This document shows positions 9,240 to 20,519 of a stretch of 64,000 bases of DNA, piece after piece (positions within the stretch are counted from its first letter, which is position 1; each line of letters starts with the position of its first letter). The translations under genes were made by a program, and so were the position numbers. The notes under the pieces are model-generated. The model made no database searches, was not told the DNA's origin, and saw nothing but the letters and a program-made list of their open reading frames with translations. Location of the stretch: assembly GCA_030765045.1 (NCBI GenBank), contig CM060969.1:55691716-55755715 (forward strand), written 5' to 3'. The stretch comes from Tenodera sinensis (taxonomy: Eukaryota > Arthropoda > Insecta > Mantodea > Mantidae).

Positions 9240-9824
9240 CGATCGCCTCATTTCGCGATAACTGTATGCAGGTTCGAACCATAAAATGATGTATGAAACA
9301 AATATGTATTATAATTTTAAGAGTAGGTACTTCCTTGTGGTTTAAAAAGGTAAAAATGTTGAACATTTTAATTTCGAAAAATACTGTAAAGAAATTTCTA
9401 CACTGCAATAAAGCCGAGCTAACCTGATTGTAACAATTGTTAAATGAAATGCACATGTGATAATTAGCACGCAATCTATACATGTTTGAAAACTAGTAAA
9501 TCAGCGTTATTTTATGTCACAAAAATAAAAAGATTGACAACAATGGTAAAAAATCGCCATTTAACGTAAAGATGTACCTTAGAGAATTAAATATGGGACA
9601 AAGTGAAAGAAGAAACTTTGTTCCGGATGGTATAGAGACCATATTCCTGTAAGGGAGCAGAGCAATGCAAATAGATTATTCATCAAAACAGAGTAAATTA
9701 AAGTACTATGCATGATGTGCAAGTAAACTAACCACATTGTTGGAAAAGGGCTCAGTAATCGAACTATCTGCTTTGTTTGATTTCTTCACAAAAAAAAGTA
9801 GGCTCCATTCTTCCTTTAAACTCA
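9240..9824. other. Unassigned sequence
   Basis: GCAGGTTCGAACC near 9270 resembles a B box, but I found no matching A box. The rest is AT-rich and unassigned. Confidence 0.4.
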
Positions 9825-9940
9825 TCCCAAAATGAAGTATTATTGCACTCAAAAATTCACCGGAAATGTATGTTCTAAGACTCCCCAACCCAAAAGGGCA
9901 TATTTAGAAAAACGTCTGTGTGTGCGTGTGCATGTGTGTC

Positions 9941-10007
<67 letters not shown>

Positions 10008-10610
10008 ACCTGTTTGAATACCAAAGCTCAAATAGGTAAGTGGGTTGAATACCAAATAGTGTTTAAGTTCAGCGTCGTCCAAGGATGTGACACGAAGATT
10101 TTCAAGAAAATTTTTCGAAATCCTTTATTTGCTCAAAAATGGCTGTAACGATTTTTATCACAATATTTTATAAGATATTTTTATGGCAAATGAAATGTAT
10201 ATTTTAAATGTTGTGTCTATAGCCCATGTAGTCCTCTTTACTCTTTACGACTTACATAACTAGTAAACCCCAAGGAATAGTATAAAAATGTTAAAACATG
10301 CTGTTTATGTCAACTGATCTTTTTTGTAAAGCAAACCATTTCAGAGATATTTTGGAGATACTCCTTATTTGCCTGAATTTTTCAATACTTTTTTTTTTTC
10401 TCTCTCTCTCTTAGTCATGCAAAGAGAATGGAGTTTCAAAACCACTGCATAGCGGCTAGCTTTAAAACATTTAACTGTCAGTTAAAGACTATTCCAATAT
10501 TCCCCTTTCACCTACAAGGAAATGAGTAACAAGATAATTTCTGTAAATTCTTATCTCCATTAACATGGGGAAGATACGCGTTTGTAAGAAGTTTGTACAA
10601 ATAGTGCTAA
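9825..10610 (+). repeat. Family A repeat, forward copy with (GA)n tract
   Basis: Contains the ordered forward blocks TTCACCGGAAATGTATGTTC, GTCCAAGGATGTGACACGAA, ATGGCAAATGAAATGTATAT, GTCATGCAAAGAGAATGGAG and CACCTACAAGGAAATGAGTA, and ends near TTTGTACAAATAGTGC. The (GA)n tract at 9941-10013 occupies the place where other copies carry (GT)n. Confidence 0.85.
9941..10013 (+). repeat. (GA)n microsatellite inside family A
   Basis: About 73 bases of AG dinucleotides with rare substitutions, preceded by a short GTGTGCGTGTGCATGTGTGT stretch. Confidence 0.95.
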
Positions 10611-12524
10611 AGGAAATCTTCGGCGGATTTTGTATTGTTTCCTGTGGTCTTTTGAGATGTTCTTCACCTTACCTGTCAGAGCGTGCTGCCTTGATAACCG
10701 GCAGTAAGGGAGAAAGAGGGGAGGTTGAAGCCTTTGCTTTATCTGGAAACGATCTAATGATGCATGTTTAGAAACCCACACCCCCACACCTGCAATGCTT
10801 ATATATGTATGCTGGCGAGGAAACCTGCATTATAGGTGCTTAAAACCGCTAATAATTGAAATCAATTGGAAAAGGCAATATTAAATAGAACTAGAGGAAT
10901 ATAATAAATCTAAATTTTTGGATATAGTTATTTGTGAGTACGTGATGCATTTGTAAAAATAAGGGTCTTCATGATTAAATAGTTTTGTTATAATTGACTA
11001 ATCATGCTTAGAAAATAGAGATAATTATGTCGTTTTCATGAATATGACATATACAATATGACCATATGTATATTCTTGTTGTAGTTCTATGATCAGCAAT
11101 AGATTAATAAAGGCAAATTAACCAATTAAGGTTTGAATTAGAACAAAATATTCTACTTAATTTACTCGTTTATTTATTCATTTATCATTAGTCATTCCTC
11201 CACCTAATCATTCATCCATTTATTTTTACTTCTATACAGCAACAAACATTAACATCATGAGGATTGATGCGGAAATTCATTTGAGGTCAGCAGTCATATT
11301 CAATTTAAGACGAATAACTCGCAAATTATAGGAGATTAAGTAAGCATTGTTAATAATAATATCAATAATATTGAGATAAGTTATAGCTAATAAATGTAAA
11401 TACAAGAATAGAACTATTGAAACAATATTTGTGAGCGAGAGTAGCGGGCATTTTTGAACTTAGCTTCTCTTGTGTCTCAAAGTGTCACTAGCTATGTTTG
11501 TCTAAGGAGACACATGTGTGCCGTGCATCGCTCGTCCGAGAATTTGGGTAAATGAAAGTAATCTAAATTTAAAATGTACAGATGAAGCAACACTAATTAT
11601 TACAGTCTACATTTGTACAAGTGAATGATGGATTATTACTGAACGTTAAGAAAATCAGTGATCGGCACATCTCGTCACAAGTGTAAAGGTGTTCAGGCAT
11701 TAAAGATGGTAAAATGTGTATCTGTTGCCGTCTTTCGTAATACCTGCGCATACCCCGAGATAAAGATCTCCATTGTTTAATTTAGCTAGTCGTGGGAAGA
11801 GAACTTTAAGTGCATTATTTAGTAAAGAAGCGTAAAATGCACTTTAAAGCATCACTCCAAAAATGCACCAATCATTGATCCAACGTTGTAACAAAACGTG
11901 TTACAGCGGGCAGCTATAACTGTAGCAAGACAATACTTGTTACAACCAGGAACATCAACGTTGATTGGTGAACTTCGACTGTGAAGTCATGTAAAATTAA
12001 ACATTTGTTACATATTGTCTCCACAACGTGAGACTTCAACATATCAATGGTCGACCCCAAAAACCTAACAATTTGTTACAGAATACTGCTCTGTTTACTT
12101 TATTCTTATAAAGTTCTACCTCGCTATCTATTTAATGAATAGTATTCAAGCTTTAATTTTCACCCTCTGAGAACCTTCTCACGTATACACATTACACATT
12201 TCGCTAGCCTGGGCACTCATCAAGTTTACCCCTTTGAGTTTAACCCCTTCAAACGCATTTCCTGATCAAGCTAATGAAATATGCCTACCAATCACAAGAA
12301 TAGGTCTGTATAACAAACTTAATATACTCGCTACCTCTTTCTCATTTAGCCAATACGGTCGGAGGCGCATACGTGTAATTCGTCTCTAATCCATTTTGTA
12401 TCCTTTGTTTCGGTTATTTAGCACCGTGGCCTAAGGCAGTCAATGAAGAGGCCAAGGCTCCGTATAACGATTAATGTGGTGTATACGCTCGGTGCAGTGA
12501 CACAATCTTAGGCGTTCCGTGTAT
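10611..12524. other. Long unassigned AT-rich stretch
   Basis: No coding motif was recognised in 1.9 kb. One feature stands out: a hairpin-like pair at 11866-11970 (CACCAATCA against TGATTGGTG, with ACGTTG and GTTGTAAC elements inside), which may be a short palindromic element. Confidence 0.4.
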
Positions 12525-12575
12525 AAGAGTGAGTAGAGAAAATCATGCGAGTGCAACAGATTTTTAGTCAGGCTT
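12525..12575 (+). repeat. Family A tail fragment
   Basis: GAGTAGAGAAAATCATGCGA followed by GTGCAACAGATTTTTAG is the tail signature of the family without its body. Confidence 0.7.
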
Positions 12576-13660
12576 TCACTGAAAAGTTTTAACATTATTT
12601 TTGGCCTGTGTATTTATGGAGTTCACCTATTTCCAGTGAAATCATATTATCGCATTTTTGGGTGGATATTTCCTCTACTTACATATATACGAGTAGAGAA
12701 AGTGAAAGGGAGCCTGAGGAAACGCATTTATGCGTGGCAAAACCCTTGCACTTGACAGATCGACTTCCCTTAGTGTACATGCATGTGACGTTTTAGGGCA
12801 AAGACTGATTTATTAATGGGACATGACAACCCTGCAGCGTAATGTCTCAAGAGGTAACATTTCCTTGGTCTATTTTTAATTATGGTGGATGAATGGGGAA
12901 AGATGAGTCTGTTCGGTTGGAGACATCAATCAGTGACAGTAGCACGGCTACGTCATCATTCTGAATGAAAACGCGCCCCTCTCCAGTTCTCATTCATGCG
13001 ACACCCCCAACGTCAGCAGTAGATAAGGAGCAGGATGCTATTTACGGCACCACTTGCCCCCTTCAGAGCTATATTTATCCTCGACTAGCGTGGCAATGAT
13101 AAAAATCCTTAAAGCCTTTGTTAGCGAACCCTTTTCCTTCATTGTGCATGCGTAAAGAAAACCCAGGTTCTTGGAGCGCATGTCTGTTGTCCCATTAAGT
13201 GTTCGGGTCAGACCAACTCCCTCGATGACGTATGTAGGTAGGTATGTTCACGGTCTCAAGGGTTACATTTTATATACTACCTACAGAGCTGGTAGCTATG
13301 CTTTAGGAGACTTAAATAAATCAGTGCTATACTAGTAGAATCCCCATAACTCGACATTCCGTGTAACTAATATTTTAAACTTGACTGTATAATTTCTGTT
13401 CTCTACCCTACGGTATGAATAATATTAGTAAATTTTAATTCCTATATTTATACAACCTACCGCATTCGCCCTCAGATAACAGAAGGGCTGACGGCATATT
13501 GATTCGACATCTAGTCACGTGCAGCCCGCAGCCTAAAATCAAAAGCTTGGCACTAATAATGTGAATACATAGCACAAACACTTGTCAGCAAGGTTTGAAG
13601 GTTTATTGCTCTACCCAGTACAAAGGTATTTTTAGACATGAACAACTGTGAAGTAGCTTA
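12576..13660. other. Unassigned sequence
   Basis: Nothing recognised. A relatively GC-rich patch at about 12940-13220 contains no known motif. Confidence 0.4.
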
Positions 13661-13664
13661 TGAT

Positions 13665-14325
13665 CGACATCATTTTTACTTTCTCTACTGGTAAGTAGGG
13701 GAAGTATTGTATTCCACCCAAAAAGTCGATGTCGAGATTTTACTGGAAATAAGTTTTGAGACCCCCTGAATAAAAAAAAAAAACTTTTTAGAAAAAGGTC
13801 TGTGTCTGTGGACAGCATAACTCAAAAACGAAAAGTCGGTTAAAAATCAAAGTTGGTATTTAAGTTTGTCTTTCAAGGATGCGACACGAAAATTTTGAAG
13901 AAAATAGCTCCACCCTAAACTACTCTTTACATGGAATATTTTTCGAAAATTTTGATTTTCTTGGAAATGGCTAACGATTTTGTCTCAATAAATTTTCTTG
14001 TAAGGTGAACCATTTCGGAGATATTCCTTGTTATGTGTGATTCGGAAAACAAAACTTTCGTGAAATGGATCATCGTTATTCATTTTTTATGTGTTAAGTG
14101 TGCAAAGACAACAGATTCTCAAGCTTTAAAACATTTGACTATCGCACAAAGCCTACTGTATTCTAACATTCCCCTTGCACCTACAAGGAAATAAGCAATA
14201 AGATATTGTACAACTGTTCATCTTAACTAACACGAACAAGATATAGGAATAAGAGTTTGTAAGAATGGTTAGCACAAGAGTAGAGAAAGTCATGTGAGTG
14301 CAACACATCAGATTTTTGTATTTAT
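13665..14325 (+). repeat. Family A repeat, forward copy, both ends present
   Basis: Head TTTTTACTTTCTCTACTGGT and tail AGTAGAGAAAGTCATGTGAG both survive, giving an inverted ACTTTCTCTACT/AGTAGAGAAAGT pair about 600 bp apart. Internal deletions remove the long microsatellite, leaving TCTGTGTCTGTGGACAGCAT. Confidence 0.85.
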
Positions 14326-14914
14326 TAAAGACCATAAGTCTTTCAGGTTATCTTTCCAACTTCCATGTGGTAAAAACATCGTGTACCGTGCATGATTAAC
14401 TATAGTGCCATCTGGTATTATATCAGCAGTGTCTTGTTTATCTCAAGGAAGGAAACACATTCTACCCACCCACCCTCCATTATCAATTTGCATCATGTCA
14501 CTCTCGCAGATCCTAGCAAGGTCATTCACCACGTCTAAAAATAACCCTGTACATGGTAAGCTAAACTTTCAGTTACATATTGCTGGTTACAGTGCAGCTC
14601 CCAAGATTTCATGCTTATTGTTGCTGTTGTGTTGAGTTGTTTGTGTCAGCGAAAATATCGAACAAGAAAAGACAAGTTAACATGACAGTGAAATTAAATT
14701 GGACATGTTCAAAAGACCGAACAAAGGGAAACAATAAGTAATACATGTTAGAATTTTATATATAATTTTGTTTCCTATATGCTGGAATATGTATTTATGC
14801 AATTTGCTATCATATGTTAATGGCCTGTGAATAACAGACCCCTTACTGCGTAAAACTTGACCTTTTCGGCTCGAGAGCCTCTCAATCCATATTAGTTCAA
14901 GATACCTGTACTAC
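14326..14914. other. Unassigned sequence
   Basis: No assignable motif. Confidence 0.4.
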
Positions 14915-15568
14915 TAAAAAAATCATACCACACTCGCAGGCGTTTTTATTATTGTACTAACTATTCTTACCAACTCTAATTTCTTTATCTTTATATTAAT
15001 CGAGGTATCCATTTGAAGAAATTATGTTTTTAGTGATTTTCTTGTATATGCAAGGGGCTTTGAGCAATTCACAAATGTTTCAAAGCTTTGAAATTCCGCT
15101 CTCTTTGGATGATCAATGGATAAAACGTGAATAGTGTGAGAAAAGTTTAAGTATTGCAACATTCACACAGGTAAGAAATATCTCCAAAATGGTTTACTCC
15201 ATTAAAATGCATTTGGACAGGTGTGTTTTAACCAGATCCACTTTTTTGTATAGTACAATTTGGTTTAACTCTTACGGTTCACCAGTTAGTTAGTCATCAA
15301 GAGTAAGCAGGAGCACGTGGACTGTAGCAAGAAAATTCAAAATATACATTTCGTTTGCCATAAAAAGTATATTAAACATATGCCATTGTAACCAAAACCG
15401 TTAGTTATTTTTGGGAAAATTAAAATTTTTCAAAACTTTTCCGTGTAAAGGTTAGTTAAGAGGGGAGGAATTTTCATCAAAATCTTAGTCGCATTAAAAT
15501 TAAATAAAAACTTTGATTTTTAACAAATTTTTCATTTTTGAGTTATGCTGTTCTCTCACGCACACGCG

Positions 15569-15601
<33 letters not shown>

Positions 15602-15735
15602 GGACGTTTTTCTGAACGTCTATTTTGAATTTAGGTGAAATAAGCTATTTCCGGTGAAATCTCACTTTTGAATTTGTGGGTCTAGTACAATACTTCTGCT
15701 ACTTAGTGTATGTAGTAGACACAGTAATACATGTC
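14915..15735 (-). repeat. Family A repeat, reverse copy with (CA/CG)n
   Basis: Ordered inverse blocks from TGTACTAACTATTCTTACCA through GAAAATTCAAAATATACATT to the head at TACTTAGTGTATGTAGTAGA. Its (CA)n/(CG)n tract is at 15558-15602. It abuts the next copy head-to-head at about 15740. Confidence 0.85.
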
Positions 15736-15744
15736 GTTTATTAC

Positions 15745-16305
15745 TTTCTCTACTACATATAACAAATAGGGGAAGCATTATACTCGACCGAAAATTTCAA
15801 TATTGAGACTTCAACGGAAATATGATTTGAGGTCCCCTGAACCCAAAAAAGAACATTTTTTTCAAAATATTCCGAGTGCGTGGGGCTGTGTGTGTATGTG
15901 TGTCTGAACAGAATAACTAAAAAATATGATGCTTTGCACTAACATGACCACTCTTGTACTAAGTACGAGGGTCACTAACAAAGTTTTGAGATGTGAGAAA
16001 ATGAAAGATGACCCACTCGAATTGGATGCAGGATAGGATAACCCCATCCTTTGTGAGCAAACTAGTATCAGGTAGTGACTCTCCCACTCCAGAAATTCCA
16101 GCAACGCAAGGATGAACAACCCGGGGCGCGCAGATAGTCAAGCCCTGCAATGGAGCTTGGACCCTTTTTTAAAACCGCGTTTTTGGGATTCAGGAGACCT
16201 CAAAACATACTTATGGTGAACTCTCGATTTAGAATTTTGGGTCGAATGCAATACTTTTCCTGCTTACTATACGTAAGTAATAAACGGCTAGAAAAAGATG
16301 TGAAA
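15745..16305. repeat. Family A head-outward foldback copy
   Basis: Begins with a forward head (TTACTTTCTCTACTACATAT) through AGGTCCCCTGA to about 15925. A central block of about 230 bp unlike the family follows. The copy then closes with an inverted head region (TTCAGGAGACCTCAAAACAT, then GGGTCGAATGCAATACTT) ending near 16305. The two heads therefore face outward. Confidence 0.7.
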
Positions 16306-17015
16306 GTCACCTTCTCTACTGGGTACTTCAATATCGAAATTTTGCGGGGAACATGCTTTGAGGCCTCCTGAATAAAAAAAAAGCATTTTTATTTAAAGGT
16401 CGGTTTAAAACCAAAGTTGTCATTTAGGTTTAACATCTTTCAAGAATGCGACACGAAGATTGTGAAGAAACTTCTTCCACCCTAAACTACACTTATCTGG
16501 AATATTTTTCGAAATTTTTTATTTTCTCAAAAACGGCTAATAATTTAGAAGGTATTTTTGTGGCAAATGAAATGTATATTCTTAATTTTGTGCCTAACAC
16601 CCGTGTAGTCCTGCTTGCTCTGTATGACTTGCATTACTAGTAAACCGTAAGAGACAGACCAAATCTTACTATAGAAAACATGTTCAACTCCTTAAAACAC
16701 AAATTTATGTCAAATTGTCTTTTTGTGAAGTGAACTATTTCGGAGATATTCGTTATTTGTCAGGATTTTGCACTAGTTAGTCACTTTCACATGGGAGGTC
16801 GTTATTCATCTCTTATCTCTTGGTCATGCAAAGAACGAAATTTCATAATCACATAGCGGCCACTCTTAAAATATCTTACTATCGCTTAAAGCCGGTTGTA
16901 CTCCCCTTGCACCTAAAGAAAATTAGTAATAAGATTTGTATAAATGTTTATCACAATTAATATGAAGTAGATAGAGGAATAAGTGTTTGTAAGAATAGTT
17001 TATGCAAGAATAACA
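16306..17015 (+). repeat. Family A repeat, forward copy
   Basis: Head CACCTTCTCTACTGGGTACT, then AAGAATGCGACACGAAGATT, GTGGCAAATGAAATGTATAT, GTAAACCGTAAGAGACAGAC and tail-side AGTTTATGCAAGAATAAC. The microsatellite has been deleted between AAAGGTC and GGTTTAAAACC. Confidence 0.8.
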
Positions 17016-17029
17016 ACATTGGCTGAGAA

Positions 17030-17095
17030 TTGAAGCCGGTGCCTCCGGTTGGGAAGTCATCTCACTGACCACCTATTTATTAATGGCATAGAACT
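17030..17095 (-). repeat. tRNA-derived SINE head
   Basis: On the minus strand, GGTGGTCAGTGAGATGACTT (A-box region) is followed by CCGGCTTCAATTCTCAGCC (B-box region) at tRNA-like spacing. The body is absent; family A adjoins it. Confidence 0.55.
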
Positions 17096-17701
17096 CGCGC
17101 AATTGTTTTTGAACACTGAAATATTTAAATGAAAGCTTTAAGGCGAGTTAATTACCTGTCTTCAGCAGCAGTGTTCTTGCCCCATCAAGTATGACTGGAC
17201 TATTTATTTCGAACTACTTATCTACACAGTAAAACCGGAGGAGGGGTGCCGGACGATTTTCACAGCGTGTTGCATCAAGAATATGAGCGATAAAGTCGCT
17301 TCATATATATGAGAGAAGAGAGACAAGATCCTAGCTCGCTAACTGCTCTCAGAGTGAATATCAATGTTCAAAAACAAATGCGCCAGCTATACTATAGCAC
17401 AAGACAAAACAGTACGAAACTCGTTAGCGTGACGTATCGCTTCACAGCAAGAGATTGTTGCCTAAAACTGCGAGACCAAATTGCCTTTCAATGTGAAAAA
17501 CTTCCATAATAGAAAAAATGAGCCACATTTTAAAAATACGCAGTCCTTACAACGCCACAATTGCCCTGCGCTACCCACTGGGAGTATTATTTATAAATAC
17601 CTATTAAAAATAAATGTTATTCTCTCCTTTAAATATAAAGAAATATACTACAAATGTAAACAATGATTGTGTAATTAATAAATGCTCATATCTTTCTAAA
17701 G
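17096..17701. other. Unassigned sequence (possible intron)
   Basis: No recognisable repeat or coding block. If the exon at 17702 is real, this is intronic. An AATTAATAAATGCTCATATC stretch precedes the acceptor. Confidence 0.35.
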
Positions 17702-17911
17702 GTAGAGGATGAATATTTATTGCGCTCTGAATTATGGAGGAAATTCTCTTCAAGCACTAAAATTAAAGGAGATCAATTTCTGGAATGTTGTGGAATTACC
17801 GATCTTGATCTCTATTGGCTTGCATCAGTAGAATCCCTCGGTCAACCTCCTAGTGGAATCGCAATCAAGATGATTGCAGCTACTCAGAAATTACATGTAT
17901 GGGATGACTGA
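17702..17911 (+). CDS. Putative last coding exon of an unidentified host gene (69 codons plus stop)
   Basis: TATCTTTCTAAAG forms an acceptor-like sequence ending at 17701. From 17702 the frame reads VEDEYLLRSELWRKFSSSTK, then IKGDQFLECCGITDLDLYWL, ASVESLGQPPSGIAIKMIAA and TQKLHVWDD before TGA at 17909-17911. The residue mix (mixed charge, no low complexity) is that of a folded protein. No transposon motif is present and the frame is undamaged, unlike nearly everything around it. AATAAA at 18104-18109 with GT-rich sequence after it fits a polyadenylation site about 200 bases past the stop. I do not recognise the protein. Upstream exons would lie across repeat-filled introns. A retrocopy or a chance open frame is the alternative. 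Confidence 0.45.
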   Translation, partial: VEDEYLLRSELWRKFSSSTKIKGDQFLECCGITDLDLYWLASVESLGQPPSGIAIKMIAATQKLHVWDD

Positions 17912-18130
17912 ATTGATGAATGAGTCAAATAGCTGTTGTAACGCAGTGAAATGTAAATTGCTTGCAAGCTTTTGTTTCAAACAGATGCTAATTTTTAAGC
18001 TGTACATTACTCTTATAGAGCAGGTTACATTAAAGGTCTAATTTAGTTATATTAGATGATTCACGAAGGTAATATAAAATTACACGTCGAACTACATTTG
18101 ACCAATAAAATGGTATGGGTTTCAGAGAAA
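17912..18130 (+). terminator. Putative 3' UTR with polyadenylation signal
   Basis: It follows the stop of the putative exon. AATAAA lies at 18104-18109 and a GT-rich stretch (TGGTATGGGTTTC) at 18110-18122. Confidence 0.35.
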
Positions 18131-18485
18131 CCTTGCTGCTTATTTACTCCAATTTAATCAGCTTCCAAGTATTTGTTTCACTGCCAACATCTGCAGTAAT
18201 TGTTCTTGAGCTGTGTTGTTGGTAGACCAGGCATGGGCACGAGAGAAGCTCACCAAAGTTTAATTAATGCTCCTCATTAAAAGTGGCGTTTTATGTTGTA
18301 ACGCTTTATACGATGTGCAAATCGAAATGCCCATACTAAACACCAAAATTTCCTGTTGTAAGTGAAAACAAATTCTCTACCACTCTTCATGAAACAGACG
18401 TCCCAGCGACAGAATATTCGCCAGTGAATAAGGCGTGGAGTGAAAAGAATTCGTTTCAATTTTGCCCATGTCTAAGACCCAATAC
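18131..18485. other. Unassigned sequence
   Basis: GTTTTATGTTGTAACGCTTT near 18287, with the following GCAAATCGAAATGCCCATAC, recurs in modified form near 32390-32430 (GATATTGTAACGCTTTATAT, then GCAAATTGAAATTGGCATAT). The two sites therefore share a further low-copy repeat. Confidence 0.45.
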
Positions 18486-18489
18486 CCCG

Positions 18490-18610
18490 TCCTCCGTGTT
18501 CAGGTGGTAACCTGCTAGCTCCGAGTTCCCCTGGTCGCGAGTTCAAACCCAGCGGAAGATAATGGATTTTTTCTACAAATGTTAAGTCGGAGATAAAAAA
18601 TTAGGTTTTG
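18490..18610 (+). repeat. tRNA-derived SINE fragment
   Basis: A-box-like CAGGTGGTAACCTGCTAGCT and B-box-like GCGAGTTCAAACCCAGCGGA, followed by GATAATGGATTTTTTCTAC. The arrangement matches 46695-46790 (AGGTAACATGG, then TCGCGGGTTCAAATCTAACG). Confidence 0.6.
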
Positions 18611-18829
18611 TAAGAATACACTGTTGAATGGGTAGAGAACGTTCTGTGAATGTGACCTTTAGTTTTCTGTAAATGTTTTATTTAAATTATTTTCTTAAAA
18701 TAGCCATGTAGTTTAAAACTGATTAAGAAATGTGCATTTAATTTTGCAGGACTTGTGGAAAGTTTTGGAAAATGTCAGTAATATCAGGAGCCTCAAATGT
18801 GCAACCACGTCAGCCATTCAGGTTATCGG

Positions 18830-18990
18830 ATCTGATTGGTTTAGTTGATTAGGTGTTGGTCTAACAATCGCAATGTCGGGGGAAAAGACGTAGCGTGGCT
18901 TCCTTGGGAAGAGGTAAATCCATGGCACATAAAAGAACATAAGGCTTATAAGTAGGCCTCTGGGCATAATTAAAAACTCTTTCACGCCGA
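18830..18990 (+). repeat. SINE with tRNA-like head and conserved 3' body
   Basis: Head GATTGGTTTAGTTGATTAGG with GTTGGTCTAACAATCGCAAT. The 3' part TTCCTTGGGAAGAGGTAAAT ... AACTCTTTCACGCC parallels 46826-46920 (TTCTTGGGAAGGGAAGTCCC ... GTCGTTCACGCC), so the two share a SINE body. Confidence 0.6.
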
Positions 18991-19263
18991 GATAGAATGG
19001 GACGCTGAAAGCCATAGCTGTAGAAGAGCATCCATAAATAAACGCTCAAATTCATTTTCTTGGATCCAATGTTGGTGATGTACTTCAGACATAAAGGATG
19101 GAATAATTTAATAAACAGTATCAAATTCTCAGCCGCTATGAGATAAAGCGATGAGAAATAGCGTGATCTCGGACGATAGTGAAAATTCAACATTTCTTCC
19201 TTATTTAAACAAATCTCTTTTTCAGCTTTAGGTTTGATTAAGCTCTTTGAAGACACTTACTAC

Positions 19264-19571
19264 ATACGGTAGGGAAGGATGTGAAGTTTCAATGGATTCC
19301 ATCCCATTGTGAAATTCAAGTCAATGAAAGCGCCTACTCTTTAGGCAAAAAGGGAGTCAAAATAATTCAGCGGTACCTACACTTTCATTCAAGTCAGCCA
19401 AACTGCAGATCCAAATCAAAGAGTTCGGACACTAAAATTCCAACAAAAGCTGGTGCAGATAGAGGAACACCAGATTATCCGAGATACGGTTGCCGATACG
19501 ATTGTCTCGCAGCTCAACATCATGGCACTGAGAGGGGTAAAGAGGTCCAGTTATGGACTGGGAATATTTGA
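19264..19571 (+). pseudogene. LINE RNase H fragment
   Basis: The frame reads KFQWIPSHCEIQVNESAYSL then GKKGVKIIQR. 'WIPSHCxIxxNExA..LGKKG' is the signature of the RNase H domain carried by several LINE clades (I, R1-like and relatives), which degrades the RNA strand during reverse transcription. Only this C-terminal part of the domain is present. No reverse transcriptase was seen immediately upstream, so this is a 5'-truncated remnant. Confidence 0.65.
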
Positions 19572-19875
19572 ACAAGCGCAGTGCTTTAAACAATGCGAGA
19601 CAAAATTAACATGCTGCATATTTGTAAGGAAGAAAACGAATGTACCAAGTGTCTTGAGTATTAAATAAATGTCTTGAATATTAAATTAATTATGGCTTTA
19701 AATATTTTCATTATACCAAATGAGTTCCCGTAGAGTACTATCGATTTCGTATTCGATATGATGTGATGCGCCTGTGAAACGCCTTGTCGATCCGAAGCAG
19801 AAGAGAATCGTGGACATTCCTCAATAGCAAAACAGCCTGCGAACTGAGTGCAGTCAAGTATATCCGTGTTACCAA
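19572..19875. other. Unassigned sequence
   Basis: Contains the near-duplicate GTCTTGAGTATTAAATAAAT / GTCTTGAATATTAAATTAAT at about 19650-19690; otherwise nothing. Confidence 0.4.
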
Positions 19876-19936
19876 GAGTGAGTGAGTGAGTGAGTGAGTG
19901 AGTGAGTGAGTGAGTGAGTGAGTGAGTGAGTGAGTG
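19876..19936 (+). repeat. (GTGA)n microsatellite
   Basis: About 15 tandem GTGA tetramers without interruption. Confidence 0.95.
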
Positions 19937-19944
19937 GGTGGGGC

Positions 19945-19985
19945 TTAAGGGCCCGTCGACAGCTAGGTCATTTGGGCCCGTTACT
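19945..19985 (+). repeat. Dispersed motif 'TTAAGGGCCCGTCGACA'
   Basis: GCTTAAGGGCCCGTCGACAG followed by CTAGGTCATTTGGGCCC also occurs at 47338-47376 (TTTAAGGGCCCGTCGACAAC then TAGGTTATTAGGGCCC). Similar sequences are common in orthopteroid insect genomes, to my knowledge. Confidence 0.6.
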
Positions 19986-20519
19986 AAGATATTTTAATAG
20001 ATATAAGTTGGGCAGTTAGGATTTTCCTTGATAGGTGTGATTAACCGGATACTCTGTTTAGTCAAAGACAAACTCAATCCATTCGGTTCTAATGAATAAC
20101 ATCCAGGATGTGCACATGACCGTAAATACCAAATTCTGTTTGATCCATTCTCTCGCACCAAGCGTGTTAGACGTCTGTTCTTCATCTGTTGGGGGAGTGG
20201 GGAATACGGCTTCCGCAGATCGACGTGTTAATTTGCTTCTTCTTTCTTCCGCACAAGTGTGTAAAGTGTTAACAATGCATATGCGTTAAAACCTACAACT
20301 ACTTGCAACACTACTTGCAACTCAACTACGTTTTACCTCGAACTCATTGTCTTGCCGTGTCCTCTCAGCTATTCTCTTTTGCACATGGTCGCAAGAGCTC
20401 GAATGCATAACTATACCCGATTTGTCGAAAATTCGTTTAACCATTACCGCTTTCATCTAAAGCTGGCGGTTCCAAGGTCTGGCATCATCAAGACACTTGG
20501 TACATTTGTCTTCTTATTT
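19986..20519. other. Unassigned sequence
   Basis: No recognisable feature. Confidence 0.4.

Noticed and set aside
11866..11970. MITE with CACCAATCA / TGATTGGTG ends
   Set aside because: The inverted arms are short and imperfect, no flanking duplication was found, and there is no second copy in the window; mentioned only as a hairpin.
14153..14335. Recurring minus-strand open frame (NLMCCTHMTFSTLVLTILTN), also at 36586-37053 and in similar form at 37443-37697
   Set aside because: It recurs only because it lies in the tail block of family A. Most other copies are interrupted there, and the translation is a hydrophobic by-product of T-rich DNA.
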